From Pirellulaceae bacterium (GTDB taxonomy: Bacteria; Planctomycetota; Planctomycetia; Pirellulales; Pirellulaceae), in contig JADLDX010000731.1 of assembly GCA_020846515.1 (NCBI GenBank), forward strand, positions 1 through 6,166: a DNA stretch of 6,166 bases, in the 5' to 3' direction. A program made the translations under genes and the position numbers. Numbering within the stretch: the stretch's first letter is position 1; each line of letters opens with the position of its first letter. Below, in pieces: positions 1-6,166 of this stretch. Under the pieces are notes generated by a model. The model searched no databases. It was not told the origin of the DNA and saw nothing but the letters and a program-made list of their open reading frames with translations.

Positions 1-1
1 C

Positions 2-1867
2 GACGCCGTGAGCGATGGCAAACAGTACGATTTTTTTCGATTCCATGCTGATGCAGGTCAATCGATTACCTTCGAAGTACTGGCACAACCGTTTGGATCG
101 GCTTTCGACGCTGTCGTGCGCATACTCAACGAAGATGGTCAACCGCTACGTAGCATCGACGACGACGTGATCACACCCGATAGCCGCTTTCGTCATCAAT
201 TCGAAAAAGCGGGGAACTACCTGCTTGAGATCCATGACAATCGCTTTACCGCTGGAGGTCGGTATCGCGTGCGTTTGGGCAACTTCCCATTGATCAGCTT
301 TCCATATCCACCATTCGTCCAACGTGGTAGTACTTCGCCCGTTTCTTTTGCTGGCGTCGACCGAACCCTGTTGGCAGCTCAAGACATCACGGCGCCGAGT
401 GATCCATGGAAAGAGTACGTCAATGTAACTGCCCATCATTCAACCGGCGGATCGCCAGGTTCGGCGACGCTGCGATTGAGCAATGCAGTCCAATTGCTCG
501 AAACCGAACCGAACAATAAACCGGCTGAAGCCAACCCGATCGATCAAGCACGTGGCTTGAACGGTTTGTTGGAACAGCCTGCCGATCGCGACTGTTACAA
601 GTTTGTCGGCGTTAAGGACCAAACCTGGCGGTTCGCCGCCAAGTCGCGGAGCTTCGGTTCTCCAACCATGCTGAAGATGACTCTGCGCAATGCAGCCGGT
701 GAGGTCGTGGGCAAAACAGCAGTCGGCGATGCGGACGAATGGCAGTTCGATTCCAAGTTTGCGGCCGACGGCGATTACGTACTCGAAGTCGAAGATCTAC
801 TCAAGCGCGGTGGTCCTGAACATGGCTACCATATCGATGTCGGTCCTGCCCCACCCTTCGCGCTGTCACTCAAGCCCGATGCCAAAACGCGCGATCGATT
901 TTCGATGCAACCCACGCGTGGCGCGGCGGCTTTCGATTTGACGGTGGCTCGCTCAGGCTATGATGGGCCAATTGAACTGCGTCTGGAACCGCCAGTGCCC
1001 GGACTGCAGATTTTCAATCCAACCGTCGCCGCCGGTGCCAAGGACGCACAGATATTCCTACTCAGCGATGCCAGTCTGGACCCAAAATCACTCGCGGCTG
1101 TACGATTGATTGGCAAAGCCAAGCTCGCGCCCGAGGCGACTGTCGCCGCGAGTACCGCCGGGCTAATGGTCGTACGAGCGCCTCATGTACCTTATCCACA
1201 TCCTTGGCAAGATGGCCAGATCGCCTTCGCGGGCGTGACCGACCAACCTGCGTTCTTCGAGATGACTGCTCCGACCGATCCGATTTCTTTACCTCGTTCT
1301 TTGGCAGATGGCTCATTCGATCTAACGATCAAGCGCGTACAAGCAGAGTTTAAAGACGTAGTCACCTTGATTAAAAGTGAAGTGCCCTCTGGCTGGAGTG
1401 CAACGCCCAAGTTAGTTAAAGACACAATGTCCATTGCCGTTAAGCATCCAGTGACGGGCGTGGATACGGGCACCCTAAAGTTCTTGTGGTACGGCGTGTT
1501 AAACGGTCGCGGACAAATAGTCGAGTCTACCGTAAAAGTACGTTTGTTCGACCCATTGAAATTGACCGTAAGTTCCTTGCCGCAATTGAAGCCCGGACAG
1601 TCTCAAAAAGTGGCTATCGAGATCCTGCGCGAAGGCGGCGAGCCGCAGCCGGTGACCGTGAAGTATGCCAATCTGCCTGCGGGTGTGACAGCCGCAGAAC
1701 TGACTATCGCCGCGGCGGAATCAAAAGCCGAAGTGACGCTCACCGCCGCTGCTGACACCAAACCTGGCAAGACGACCGGTATCACACTCACAGCCAATAC
1801 CAAGCTAGGCGACAAAGAAATCACCGCCGCCTCCGCACCACTGGAACTGGAGGTTATGGCTCCATAG
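2..1867 (+). CDS. PPC-domain and Ig-like secreted protein, C-terminal part (5' end outside window)
   Basis: I read this as the C-terminal 621 codons of a larger exported protein. The frame is open to the left edge, and the GTG at 8 lies inside a domain, so it is not the start. Counting residues from position 8, residues 1-92 form one PPC beta-sandwich: the DFFRF strand, AGQSITFEV, the GSAFDAVVRI strand, an acidic DDD turn near 51-53, and GNYLLEIHD. Residues 163-279 form a second PPC domain that opens with the typical ETEPNN motif and has a matching DGDYVLEVED near 254-263. Residues 285-390 and about 515-617 look like Ig-like/NEW3-like segments (SGYDGPIELRLEPP; LPAGVTAAELTIAAAESKAEV). PPC domains usually sit as C-terminal modules on secreted proteins and may help folding or binding. 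No catalytic motif is visible in this part, so the activity is unknown. The missing N-terminus should carry the signal peptide and any enzymatic domain. The family assignment is firm; the function is not. Confidence 0.85.
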   Translation, partial: DAVSDGKQYDFFRFHADAGQSITFEVLAQPFGSAFDAVVRILNEDGQPLRSIDDDVITPDSRFRHQFEKAGNYLLEIHDNRFTAGGRYRVRLGNFPLISFPYPPFVQRGSTSPVSFAGVDRTLLAAQDITAPSDPWKEYVNVTAHHSTGGSPGSATLRLSNAVQLLETEPNNKPAEANPIDQARGLNGLLEQPADRDCYKFVGVKDQTWRFAAKSRSFGSPTMLKMTLRNAAGEVVGKTAVGDADEWQFDSKFAADGDYVLEVEDLLKRGGPEHGYHIDVGPAPPFALSLKPDAKTRDRFSMQPTRGAAAFDLTVARSGYDGPIELRLEPPVPGLQIFNPTVAAGAKDAQIFLLSDASLDPKSLAAVRLIGKAKLAPEATVAASTAGLMVVRAPHVPYPHPWQDGQIAFAGVTDQPAFFEMTAPTDPISLPRSLADGSFDLTIKRVQAEFKDVVTLIKSEVPSGWSATPKLVKDTMSIAVKHPVTGVDTGTLKFLWYGVLNGRGQIVESTVKVRLFDPLKLTVSSLPQLKPGQSQKVAIEILREGGEPQPVTVKYANLPAGVTAAELTIAAAESKAEVTLTAAADTKPGKTTGITLTANTKLGDKEITAASAPLELEVMAP

Positions 1868-1937
1868 TTGCAGCCCTCATGTTGTAGATCTGGGATCGTA
1901 TTGAAGCCTGGGGCACATTGCCCAAAACTCGCAGACT

Positions 1938-1976
1938 GCGCACCCCTATTCTTTTGTGTTGACCACAGGGGCGCGC
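1938..1976. repeat. Imperfect inverted repeat (10-bp arms, 19-nt loop)
   Basis: The left arm GCGCACCCCT (1938-1947) pairs with the right arm AGGGGCGCGC (1967-1976) with a single A-C mismatch. The 19-nt loop includes a small nested TGTG (1955-1958) / CACA (1964-1967) pairing that shares base 1967 with the outer stem. The structure starts 71 bp after the PPC gene's stop and ends 126 bp before the barrel gene's ATG. It could be a terminator-like hairpin for the upstream gene or a structured 5' leader or operator for the downstream gene. No T run follows it, so a classical intrinsic terminator is unlikely. Confidence 0.5.
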
Positions 1977-2020
1977 GTGAAAAGTCAGCCTGATCGTTAA
2001 ATCCTGCCAAGTTCGCTCAA

Positions 2021-2055
2021 CCGATACTATCCCTACAACCGATTCAATAGCTACA
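2021..2055. repeat. Imperfect tandem repeat, 18-bp period
   Basis: Two 17-nt units, at 2021-2037 and 2039-2055, share CCGAT at their left end and CTACA at their right end and match at 13 of 17 positions. Around them, CAACC occurs three times, at 2018, 2036 and 2058. The repeat lies about 50-80 bp upstream of the barrel gene's start codon, a place suited to a regulator binding site, but it could also be chance or a relic of slippage. Confidence 0.35.
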
Positions 2056-2091
2056 GACAACCAGTTGGTGTGGCTGGTGGCTATTGATTTC

Positions 2092-2095
2092 GGAG
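2092..2095 (+). promoter_or_regulatory. Ribosome binding site of the barrel gene
   Basis: GGAG sits 7 nt before the ATG at 2103. It favours that start over the in-frame ATG at 2166 (Met22), which lacks any purine-rich sequence upstream. Confidence 0.75.
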
Positions 2096-2102
2096 ACACA
2101 GA

Positions 2103-3809
2103 ATGTTCAAGCGAACGTGGCAGCAAACCTGGCGGTACCGACCCCATGTAGGTAGTCGCAACCTCATGCGAGCGGCTTTGCTAGCAACACTGTCGACGAG
2201 CGTTTGGAGTGGTCTTTCACAAGATGCCTCGGCCCAGTTGCGTTCAGGACGTACCGAGCGACCGCTCTATTACGATCAAGTTCAGCAACAAGTCGATGAC
2301 GAAGTCGCTACTTCGCGTCCCAGAACTCAAGCCACTCAATCGCGGAGTTCCGCGCCCGCTACACGAGCTCGCGCCACGGGTGGCAGAGTACGTGTCGTGT
2401 CGGATGGTCCGACCCGCTCGATCGTCGAGAAAGCCGATGACGACGCTGCGGCCCAAGAACCAGTGGCACCCAAAGCCGCAGAGGCACCTCCGTCGGTTCC
2501 AGCTCCTTCTCGCTCAACGCCCGCTCGTCCAGGACAACCAGCCCCGCAGGCCGTCCAACCAACGCCTGATCCGCTACCTTATGACGACAACATGGCCTCC
2601 TTCGATGAGGGCTTCGGTGAGAGTTACTCGCACGCTAATGGCTCGGGCGGTTGCGGTTGCGCACGCTGCACCGGAGAAAGTTACTTCTCGGACCTGGCGC
2701 CAGGCACATGTGGATTCGCCGGCGATGCCTGTGGTGGCCCGCTTTCCCAATTGCTTAGTAGATTAAGTGTGCGGGCTGAAGTTCCATTGTTCTGGCGCCG
2801 GGGCATTGGCCTGCCTCCGCTGGTAACGACAGCAACCGCTGGCACGGCCGCAAACGTCGCCGGTCGATTGGGCGACCCTAATACGCGTATCCTCGTGGGT
2901 AACCAACTGGCGACCGATGATTTGCAGGCTGGCGTGCGCATCAATGTCGGCACATGGTTCGATCCGAGTTGCTACCGTGGTGTGATATTTCGATATACCA
3001 ACGCTGGAGACCAATCTTGGGAGAGCGGTTTCGATAGCAACACGAATCCGATCTTGGCCCGGCCAATCACCAACATCACATCGGGTGTGGCTACCGCTGA
3101 CACTCAACTAGTGGCTTTCCCGGGCGAAAGTTCGGGCAACATTCGCGTTGGCACTGCTTCGTCTGTCGACGGGTTCGACATCGTCATGCGTCGTTTAGCG
3201 TATCGTGACCGATTCACCCGCGTCGATTGGTTGATGGGTTACCAGCACAATCGCATTGCCGAGAGTCTGAACATCAACAGCTCGACGACCGTTACGGGGA
3301 ACGTACCGCCTCTGACCGGCACATCGATCGCCGTATCTGATCAGTTTCGTACAACGAACAACTTCAATGGAGCTGTCTTGGGGTTGATGAGTTCGAGACA
3401 GTTTGCGTATTGGAAGTTTGAAGCCATGGGACGCATGGGCCTGGGCAGTTTGGAAAGAGTATTTGCAGCCAGTGGCTCGACCACCACGACCTCTTCGACA
3501 GGTGTTGTCACCACCGAAGATCAAGGCTTGCTGGTACGCAACACGAACAACCAAACGCGCCGCGATGAAACATTTGTCATCGCTCCGGAGTTTGGATTCA
3601 ACGCCGGTTATTGCCTGACGCAGAATATCGATTTCACGATCGGTTACAACTACCTGTTTATCGGCAAGGTTGCTCAACCTGGTCGTCAGATTGATTCGAC
3701 CGTCAACCTATCAGATCCGTTTGCAGGTTTTTCGCGGCCCAGTTTCGTCCTGAACACTCAGAACTACTGGCTACATTCGCTGAACTTAGGTATGCAATGG
3801 CGATACTGA
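2103..3809 (+). CDS. BBP7-family outer-membrane beta-barrel protein
   Basis: This 568-residue protein has the layout of planctomycete BBP7-family (Pfam BBP7) barrel proteins. It begins with a long basic n-region (residues 1-23), then a hydrophobic core (about 24-38) and a likely signal peptidase I site after DASA (44/45). A low-complexity linker rich in Pro, Ala, Gln and Arg follows (about 50-160), then a short Cys/Gly-rich patch, GCGCARC (183-189), with further Cys at 203 and 210. The barrel runs from about 218 to 568 as alternating amphipathic strands, for example LSVRAEVPLFWRR, LQAGVRINVGTWFD, YWKFEAMGRMGLGSLERVF, FDFTIGY-type strands near 509-519 and the last strand SLNLGMQWRY. The C-terminal aromatic Tyr is the usual signal for the outer-membrane insertion machinery. 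Ser/Thr/Asn-rich stretches (391-410, 458-484) are probably surface loops. The cellular role of the family is not established; porin-like or structural roles are possible. It converges with the gene on the other strand across an 80-bp gap. Confidence 0.88.
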   Translation: MFKRTWQQTWRYRPHVGSRNLMRAALLATLSTSVWSGLSQDASAQLRSGRTERPLYYDQVQQQVDDEVATSRPRTQATQSRSSAPATRARATGGRVRVVSDGPTRSIVEKADDDAAAQEPVAPKAAEAPPSVPAPSRSTPARPGQPAPQAVQPTPDPLPYDDNMASFDEGFGESYSHANGSGGCGCARCTGESYFSDLAPGTCGFAGDACGGPLSQLLSRLSVRAEVPLFWRRGIGLPPLVTTATAGTAANVAGRLGDPNTRILVGNQLATDDLQAGVRINVGTWFDPSCYRGVIFRYTNAGDQSWESGFDSNTNPILARPITNITSGVATADTQLVAFPGESSGNIRVGTASSVDGFDIVMRRLAYRDRFTRVDWLMGYQHNRIAESLNINSSTTVTGNVPPLTGTSIAVSDQFRTTNNFNGAVLGLMSSRQFAYWKFEAMGRMGLGSLERVFAASGSTTTTSSTGVVTTEDQGLLVRNTNNQTRRDETFVIAPEFGFNAGYCLTQNIDFTIGYNYLFIGKVAQPGRQIDSTVNLSDPFAGFSRPSFVLNTQNYWLHSLNLGMQWRY

Positions 3810-3846
3810 TCGCCTAGGTCAACATAGCCAAGCTCTGGCTGACTAA

Positions 3847-3868
3847 AAGCTCGTTCCTGCAAGAGCTT
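3847..3868 (-). terminator. Possible terminator of the minus-strand gene pair
   Basis: AAGCTC (3847-3852) and GAGCTT (3863-3868) form a perfect 6-bp stem around a 10-nt loop. Read on the minus strand, the stem ends in a run of four T (two of them in the stem), about 21 nt after the stop of the pyruvyl transferase-like gene. The short stem and T run make it a weak intrinsic terminator candidate. On the plus strand no T run follows. Confidence 0.35.
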
Positions 3869-3882
3869 CGTTCCTGCAAGAG
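3851..3882. repeat. 15-bp direct repeat at a 17-bp period
   Basis: TCGTTCCTGCAAGAG occurs identically at 3851-3865 and 3868-3882, separated by only two bases. The first copy carries most of the 6-bp hairpin that flanks its loop; the second copy lacks the matching left arm. Two perfect 15-mers this close are very unlikely by chance. A local duplication or a unit of a dispersed genomic repeat is plausible. Confidence 0.85.
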
Positions 3883-3889
3883 TTCTAGC

Positions 3890-5167
3890 CTACCAGAGTG
3901 CCATCGTAGCGGCTTGACGGGCATGCACCAGGGCTTGGGCCTGTTTGACCATGGTTGCGGACTGCTCGCGGTCGGTGAGCATCTTGAGAACGGCGGCTGG
4001 GTCGCGAGCGATATCTTCTTCTTTATCAAAGTCGAAGAGCCAGTCGCCTAGACCAATATCGCGCCACATATAGCCTTTGCTCGTTTGTTCGGCAAAGCGG
4101 CCGACGATGGCAGGAATACCGTTGCCGATGCACATGATGGGACTGTGCATTTCCAGCCCAAACATACCCGCCGACTGCACATAGGTGCTGAGGGCTTCAT
4201 CGGTTAACCAGAAGTTCTGACGCCACACTACACGCTGCTGAACATCAGCGGGCAACTTGTCGAAGATCCATTCGCGGCCGATCGCCATTTGCGTACGATC
4301 CTCGGGGCACAGGAGTACTTTTAGAGAGGTTTCGCGAACCACCGTCGAAATCGTCTCACGAAGAGGTGCCATATCATGTTCGAACATGGCCGCGTTGCGG
4401 GCCTGTTTGGTTTCATCCAGTTTGGTATTGGGGCGTATGAGCCAATACGGTGTGTATCGCGCGCGTGGAATGCAACACGCGAACTTGCCGGGTTCTAAGC
4501 CGTGGCTGCTTAGCCACGCGGCTGCGGCCGCATCGTTTCGCAAATCGCACGCAAACGCGCCATCGGGAGCAAAGTCCAGGACAGGTCCAACAATCTTTTC
4601 GGCTTTCGCTTTTTCCAGGGAATGCGAGTCCCGGAAATAAACAAATTTGGCTTGGGCCATGACCTTGGCTGTTTCTGGCAAATCGCCTGCATAGGTGATG
4701 CCATAAACACCATATGGTTTTTGGTAGTGCTCGATAAACGCGGTTACGTCGCGTTGTGCTACTAACGACGGTCCAGAACCATGCAGCAGATAATCGCACC
4801 ACTGAAGCGCATCGGCCAAATCAGCATTGGATGGTTTACCCTCCGCACCAATAGACCCTTTGACGATTTTCAGCTTTGGAAAGCGGCGATGCTCCATCGC
4901 CATGACCTCTTCTGAGAGGTCGCCCGAGGCCCACAGTCGGACTTCAGTATCAGGCAAATACTGTTCAAGCAGCGCCAACACTCCTGGCGTGTGGGCGATG
5001 TCGCCGATGTTGACGACTTGCCACGATGACCGCAACAGCAGGCGTTTCGGTTTCATGGCTGACGTTAACTGCGTAAATCCATGGCCGGTCCGACAGGCCA
5101 ATCCGCCTGTCAGTCCACCAACTAAACTAGCTAAACCAGCTACGTTAAATGTTCGCCGATTGATCAT
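3890..5167 (-). CDS. Polysaccharide pyruvyl transferase family protein with Tat-type signal
   Basis: This 425-residue protein resembles the polysaccharide pyruvyl transferase family, whose known members move pyruvate from phosphoenolpyruvate onto sugars of exopolysaccharides or cell-wall polymers. Visible family marks are the N-terminal glycine motif NIGDIAHTPGVLALL (53-67), the FRDSHSLEKA segment (178-187, the RDxxS motif), APDGAFACDL (200-209) and EMHSPIMCIGNGIPAI (339-354, the usual R/E-x-H-x-P/A region near the C-terminus). I chose the ATG at 5167 because residues 1-28 then form a Tat-like signal: NRRTFNVAGL, a hydrophobic Gly-rich stretch, then LACR with Cys25. The frame is open for 92 more codons upstream, but these overlap the TPR gene and look like non-coding translation. 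There is no clear Shine-Dalgarno sequence. The gene follows the TPR gene by 37 bp and is probably in its operon. The substrate is unknown, and the true reaction is uncertain because the protein appears to be exported. Confidence 0.82.
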   Translation of the reverse strand: MINRRTFNVAGLASLVGGLTGGLACRTGHGFTQLTSAMKPKRLLLRSSWQVVNIGDIAHTPGVLALLEQYLPDTEVRLWASGDLSEEVMAMEHRRFPKLKIVKGSIGAEGKPSNADLADALQWCDYLLHGSGPSLVAQRDVTAFIEHYQKPYGVYGITYAGDLPETAKVMAQAKFVYFRDSHSLEKAKAEKIVGPVLDFAPDGAFACDLRNDAAAAAWLSSHGLEPGKFACCIPRARYTPYWLIRPNTKLDETKQARNAAMFEHDMAPLRETISTVVRETSLKVLLCPEDRTQMAIGREWIFDKLPADVQQRVVWRQNFWLTDEALSTYVQSAGMFGLEMHSPIMCIGNGIPAIVGRFAEQTSKGYMWRDIGLGDWLFDFDKEEDIARDPAAVLKMLTDREQSATMVKQAQALVHARQAATMALW

Positions 5168-5204
5168 AGGGAATGCACCGTAATGAAAAACACTCTGTTC
5201 AGAG

Positions 5205-6166
5205 TTACTTCTTGTTCGACCAGGGACTAGAGGGATATCTGGATACCAGTTTCTGACGAGCATCGGCGGAGCGCTGTTGTTCGCCAATTTTGGGGAACAA
5301 CACCGACAATTGGTAGAGTGCTTCTGCGTGCAATTCGGGTGATCCAGAGAACAGCAGATGTGTGCGCAAATAGGCCAATACGGCCTGTTGGTTGTCTCCG
5401 AGCGCTTGGTAACAAACTCCCATTGCATTATAGATGCGTGCAAACAATGCCTGATCGGTACTGTCGTTCTTCTTCACCAGTTCCTGGAGTTTGGTCAATT
5501 CCTCGTGGGACTTGCCTTCACGCGCGTCGCACACGGCCAAGCCCACTTCGGCCAGACTCTTCAGCCGATTGAACTCGGCGTTGGTGGCCTGAGCGCTCAG
5601 GAGTTGCTCGAACAACTTTCGAGCTTCTGGCAATTTGCCCGTAGTCAGTGCGACATCCCCTAGCTTATAAGCGGCCAGTGCCTTGATTTCCGGAAATGGT
5701 GACGCAGCCAATTCTCGGTAATACACCAGGGCCGCGTCCGGTTTGTTGAGCGCCATAGCTAGTTCGCCCAACGTTTCCGCCGCCTTGTAGGCTTGGTGGG
5801 AATCAGGGTTGGATGTGTGGGCAACGGCCAGTTCTTTGGCGGCAACCAGCGGATCGCCCATACCGGACAAAGCCATCTTGGCGGACACATAACCTTTATA
5901 GAATTGGATATCCTTAGCGATACGTTCGTCTTTCACTTGCCCAATCTTCTTCAGTTCAGCATCTGCCTGATTGAATTGGCGGCTGGCGATGAAGTTACGG
6001 GCATTCTCCAGGCTGGTTGGCTCGTCATCGAATACAACCTTGGCGATCTCATTCGTCTTGTATGTTTGCGCCTGGCCTTTGACGTTGATCACTACTCGAT
6101 CACGCGCGATCGTTTCGATTTTCCCGGTAGCGGTGGCGCCGCCACCCAGCGGGAACACCTTGTCTC
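5205..6166 (-). CDS. TPR-repeat protein (5' end outside window)
   Basis: The frame stays open to the right edge, so the GTG at 6158 is probably internal and the N-terminus, likely with a signal peptide, is missing. Counting residues from 6158, residues 1-45 form a compact strand-rich segment (GATATGKIETI, RDRVVINVKGQ, TYKTNEIAKVVF) that resembles a small SH3-like or Sm-like barrel. Residues about 47-310 are alpha-helical with TPR features: NARNFIASRQFNQADAELKK (52-71), AAETLGELAMALNKPDAALVYY (126-147), AAYKLGDVALTTGKLPEARKLF (162-183), IYNAMGVCYQALGDNQQAVLAY (242-263), and ALYQLSVLFPKIGEQQRSADAR (280-301). TPRs hold proteins together, so a scaffold role in an envelope complex is likely, but the partner is unknown. 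The next gene, 37 bp downstream, is the pyruvyl transferase-like gene, probably in the same transcript. Confidence 0.8.
   Translation of the reverse strand, partial: DKVFPLGGGATATGKIETIARDRVVINVKGQAQTYKTNEIAKVVFDDEPTSLENARNFIASRQFNQADAELKKIGQVKDERIAKDIQFYKGYVSAKMALSGMGDPLVAAKELAVAHTSNPDSHQAYKAAETLGELAMALNKPDAALVYYRELAASPFPEIKALAAYKLGDVALTTGKLPEARKLFEQLLSAQATNAEFNRLKSLAEVGLAVCDAREGKSHEELTKLQELVKKNDSTDQALFARIYNAMGVCYQALGDNQQAVLAYLRTHLLFSGSPELHAEALYQLSVLFPKIGEQQRSADARQKLVSRYPSSPWSNKK

Larger units (their letters stand above)
1868..2102. other. Intergenic region upstream of the barrel gene
   Basis: This 235-bp gap between two genes on the same strand holds no convincing ORF. It contains a long imperfect inverted repeat (1938-1976), an imperfect tandem repeat (2021-2055), and the ribosome binding site of the next gene (2092-2095). 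A 5-bp hairpin (GGGCA 1911-1915, TGCCC 1919-1923) lies 43 bp after the upstream stop but has no T tract. Its length and content suggest that the barrel gene has its own promoter here, but I cannot pick out a good -35/-10 pair. Confidence 0.6.
3810..3889. other. Convergent intergenic region with short hairpins
   Basis: This 80-bp gap separates the stop codons of two convergent genes, so it should contain transcription stops for both. Besides the tandem repeat and the 6-bp hairpin listed separately, AGCCA (3826-3830) and TGGCT (3836-3840) form a 5-bp stem with a 5-nt loop shortly after the barrel gene's stop. AAGCTC occurs twice (3830-3835 and 3847-3852), so the GAGCTT at 3863-3868 has two alternative pairing partners. 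Confidence 0.5.

Noticed and set aside
8..10. GTG as the start codon of the first gene
   Set aside because: The frame is open further left, and this codon lies just ahead of the first core strand of a PPC domain; the preceding Asp-Ala also fits the domain. It is a window-edge effect.
1911..1923. GGGCA/TGCCC hairpin as terminator of the PPC gene
   Set aside because: The stem has only 5 bp and is followed by AAAACTC rather than a T run, so the evidence is too thin.
1603..2010. 135-codon minus-strand ORF spanning the end of the PPC gene
   Set aside because: Most of it mirrors the coding strand of the PPC gene, it has no recognisable domain, and its composition is Ser/Val/Ala-rich as expected from a shadow frame.
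1959..2030. TTGACC (1959-1964) and TACTAT (2025-2030) as a sigma-70 promoter
   Set aside because: Each box resembles a consensus element, but they are about 60 bp apart, and neither has a partner at 16-18 bp.
2209..2766. 185-codon plus-strand ORF inside the barrel gene
   Set aside because: It lies in another frame over the Pro/Ala-rich linker, is rich in Arg and Pro, and has no family resemblance. The real frame has a signal peptide and a barrel.
3195..3677. 160-codon minus-strand ORF opposite the barrel domain
   Set aside because: It has no recognisable motif and no ribosome binding site, and the plus-strand frame there clearly encodes barrel strands.
3851..3882. CRISPR array
   Set aside because: There are only two copies with a 2-bp gap, which leaves no room for spacers, and no cas gene is nearby.
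5168..5443. 92-codon N-terminal extension of the pyruvyl transferase-like gene
   Set aside because: It overlaps the TPR gene, is rich in Cys, Trp and Pro with no domain sense, and would bury the Tat-like signal in the interior of the protein.

Overview
The window most likely comes from a planctomycete, probably of the Pirellulaceae type. The evidence is the combination of gene families: a large secreted protein built of PPC (bacterial pre-peptidase C-terminal) domains and Ig-like segments, a BBP7-family outer-membrane beta-barrel protein, a Tat-exported polysaccharide pyruvyl transferase-like protein, and an envelope-type TPR protein with a strand-rich N-terminal segment. This assignment rests on family knowledge and visible motifs. 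No rRNA or other taxonomic marker is present.

Layout. Positions 2-1867 (+) hold the C-terminal part of the PPC/Ig-like protein, whose beginning lies to the left of the window. A 235-bp gap (1868-2102) follows; it holds a long imperfect inverted repeat and an imperfect 18-bp-period tandem repeat, and it leads into the BBP7 barrel gene (2103-3809, +), which has a good Shine-Dalgarno sequence. An 80-bp gap (3810-3889) separates this gene from a convergent minus-strand pair. That gap carries a 15-bp sequence repeated at a 17-bp period, and small hairpins that may terminate transcription. On the minus strand, reading from the right edge, a TPR protein (5' end outside the window, stop at 5205) is followed after 37 bp by the pyruvyl transferase-like gene (5167 down to 3890). 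The two look co-transcribed.

How the genes relate. All four products appear to work outside the cytoplasm or at the envelope: a secreted multi-domain protein, an outer-membrane barrel with a Pro/Ala-rich periplasmic linker, a Tat substrate, and a probably exported TPR scaffold. No shared pathway can be shown from the sequence. I see no mobile element, CRISPR array, RNA gene or defence cassette, and no evidence of a previously undescribed multi-gene system. The points most worth checking are the Tat-type signal on a family that is usually cytoplasmic and uses phosphoenolpyruvate, the repeat between the convergent genes, and the two non-coding repeat structures upstream of the barrel gene.
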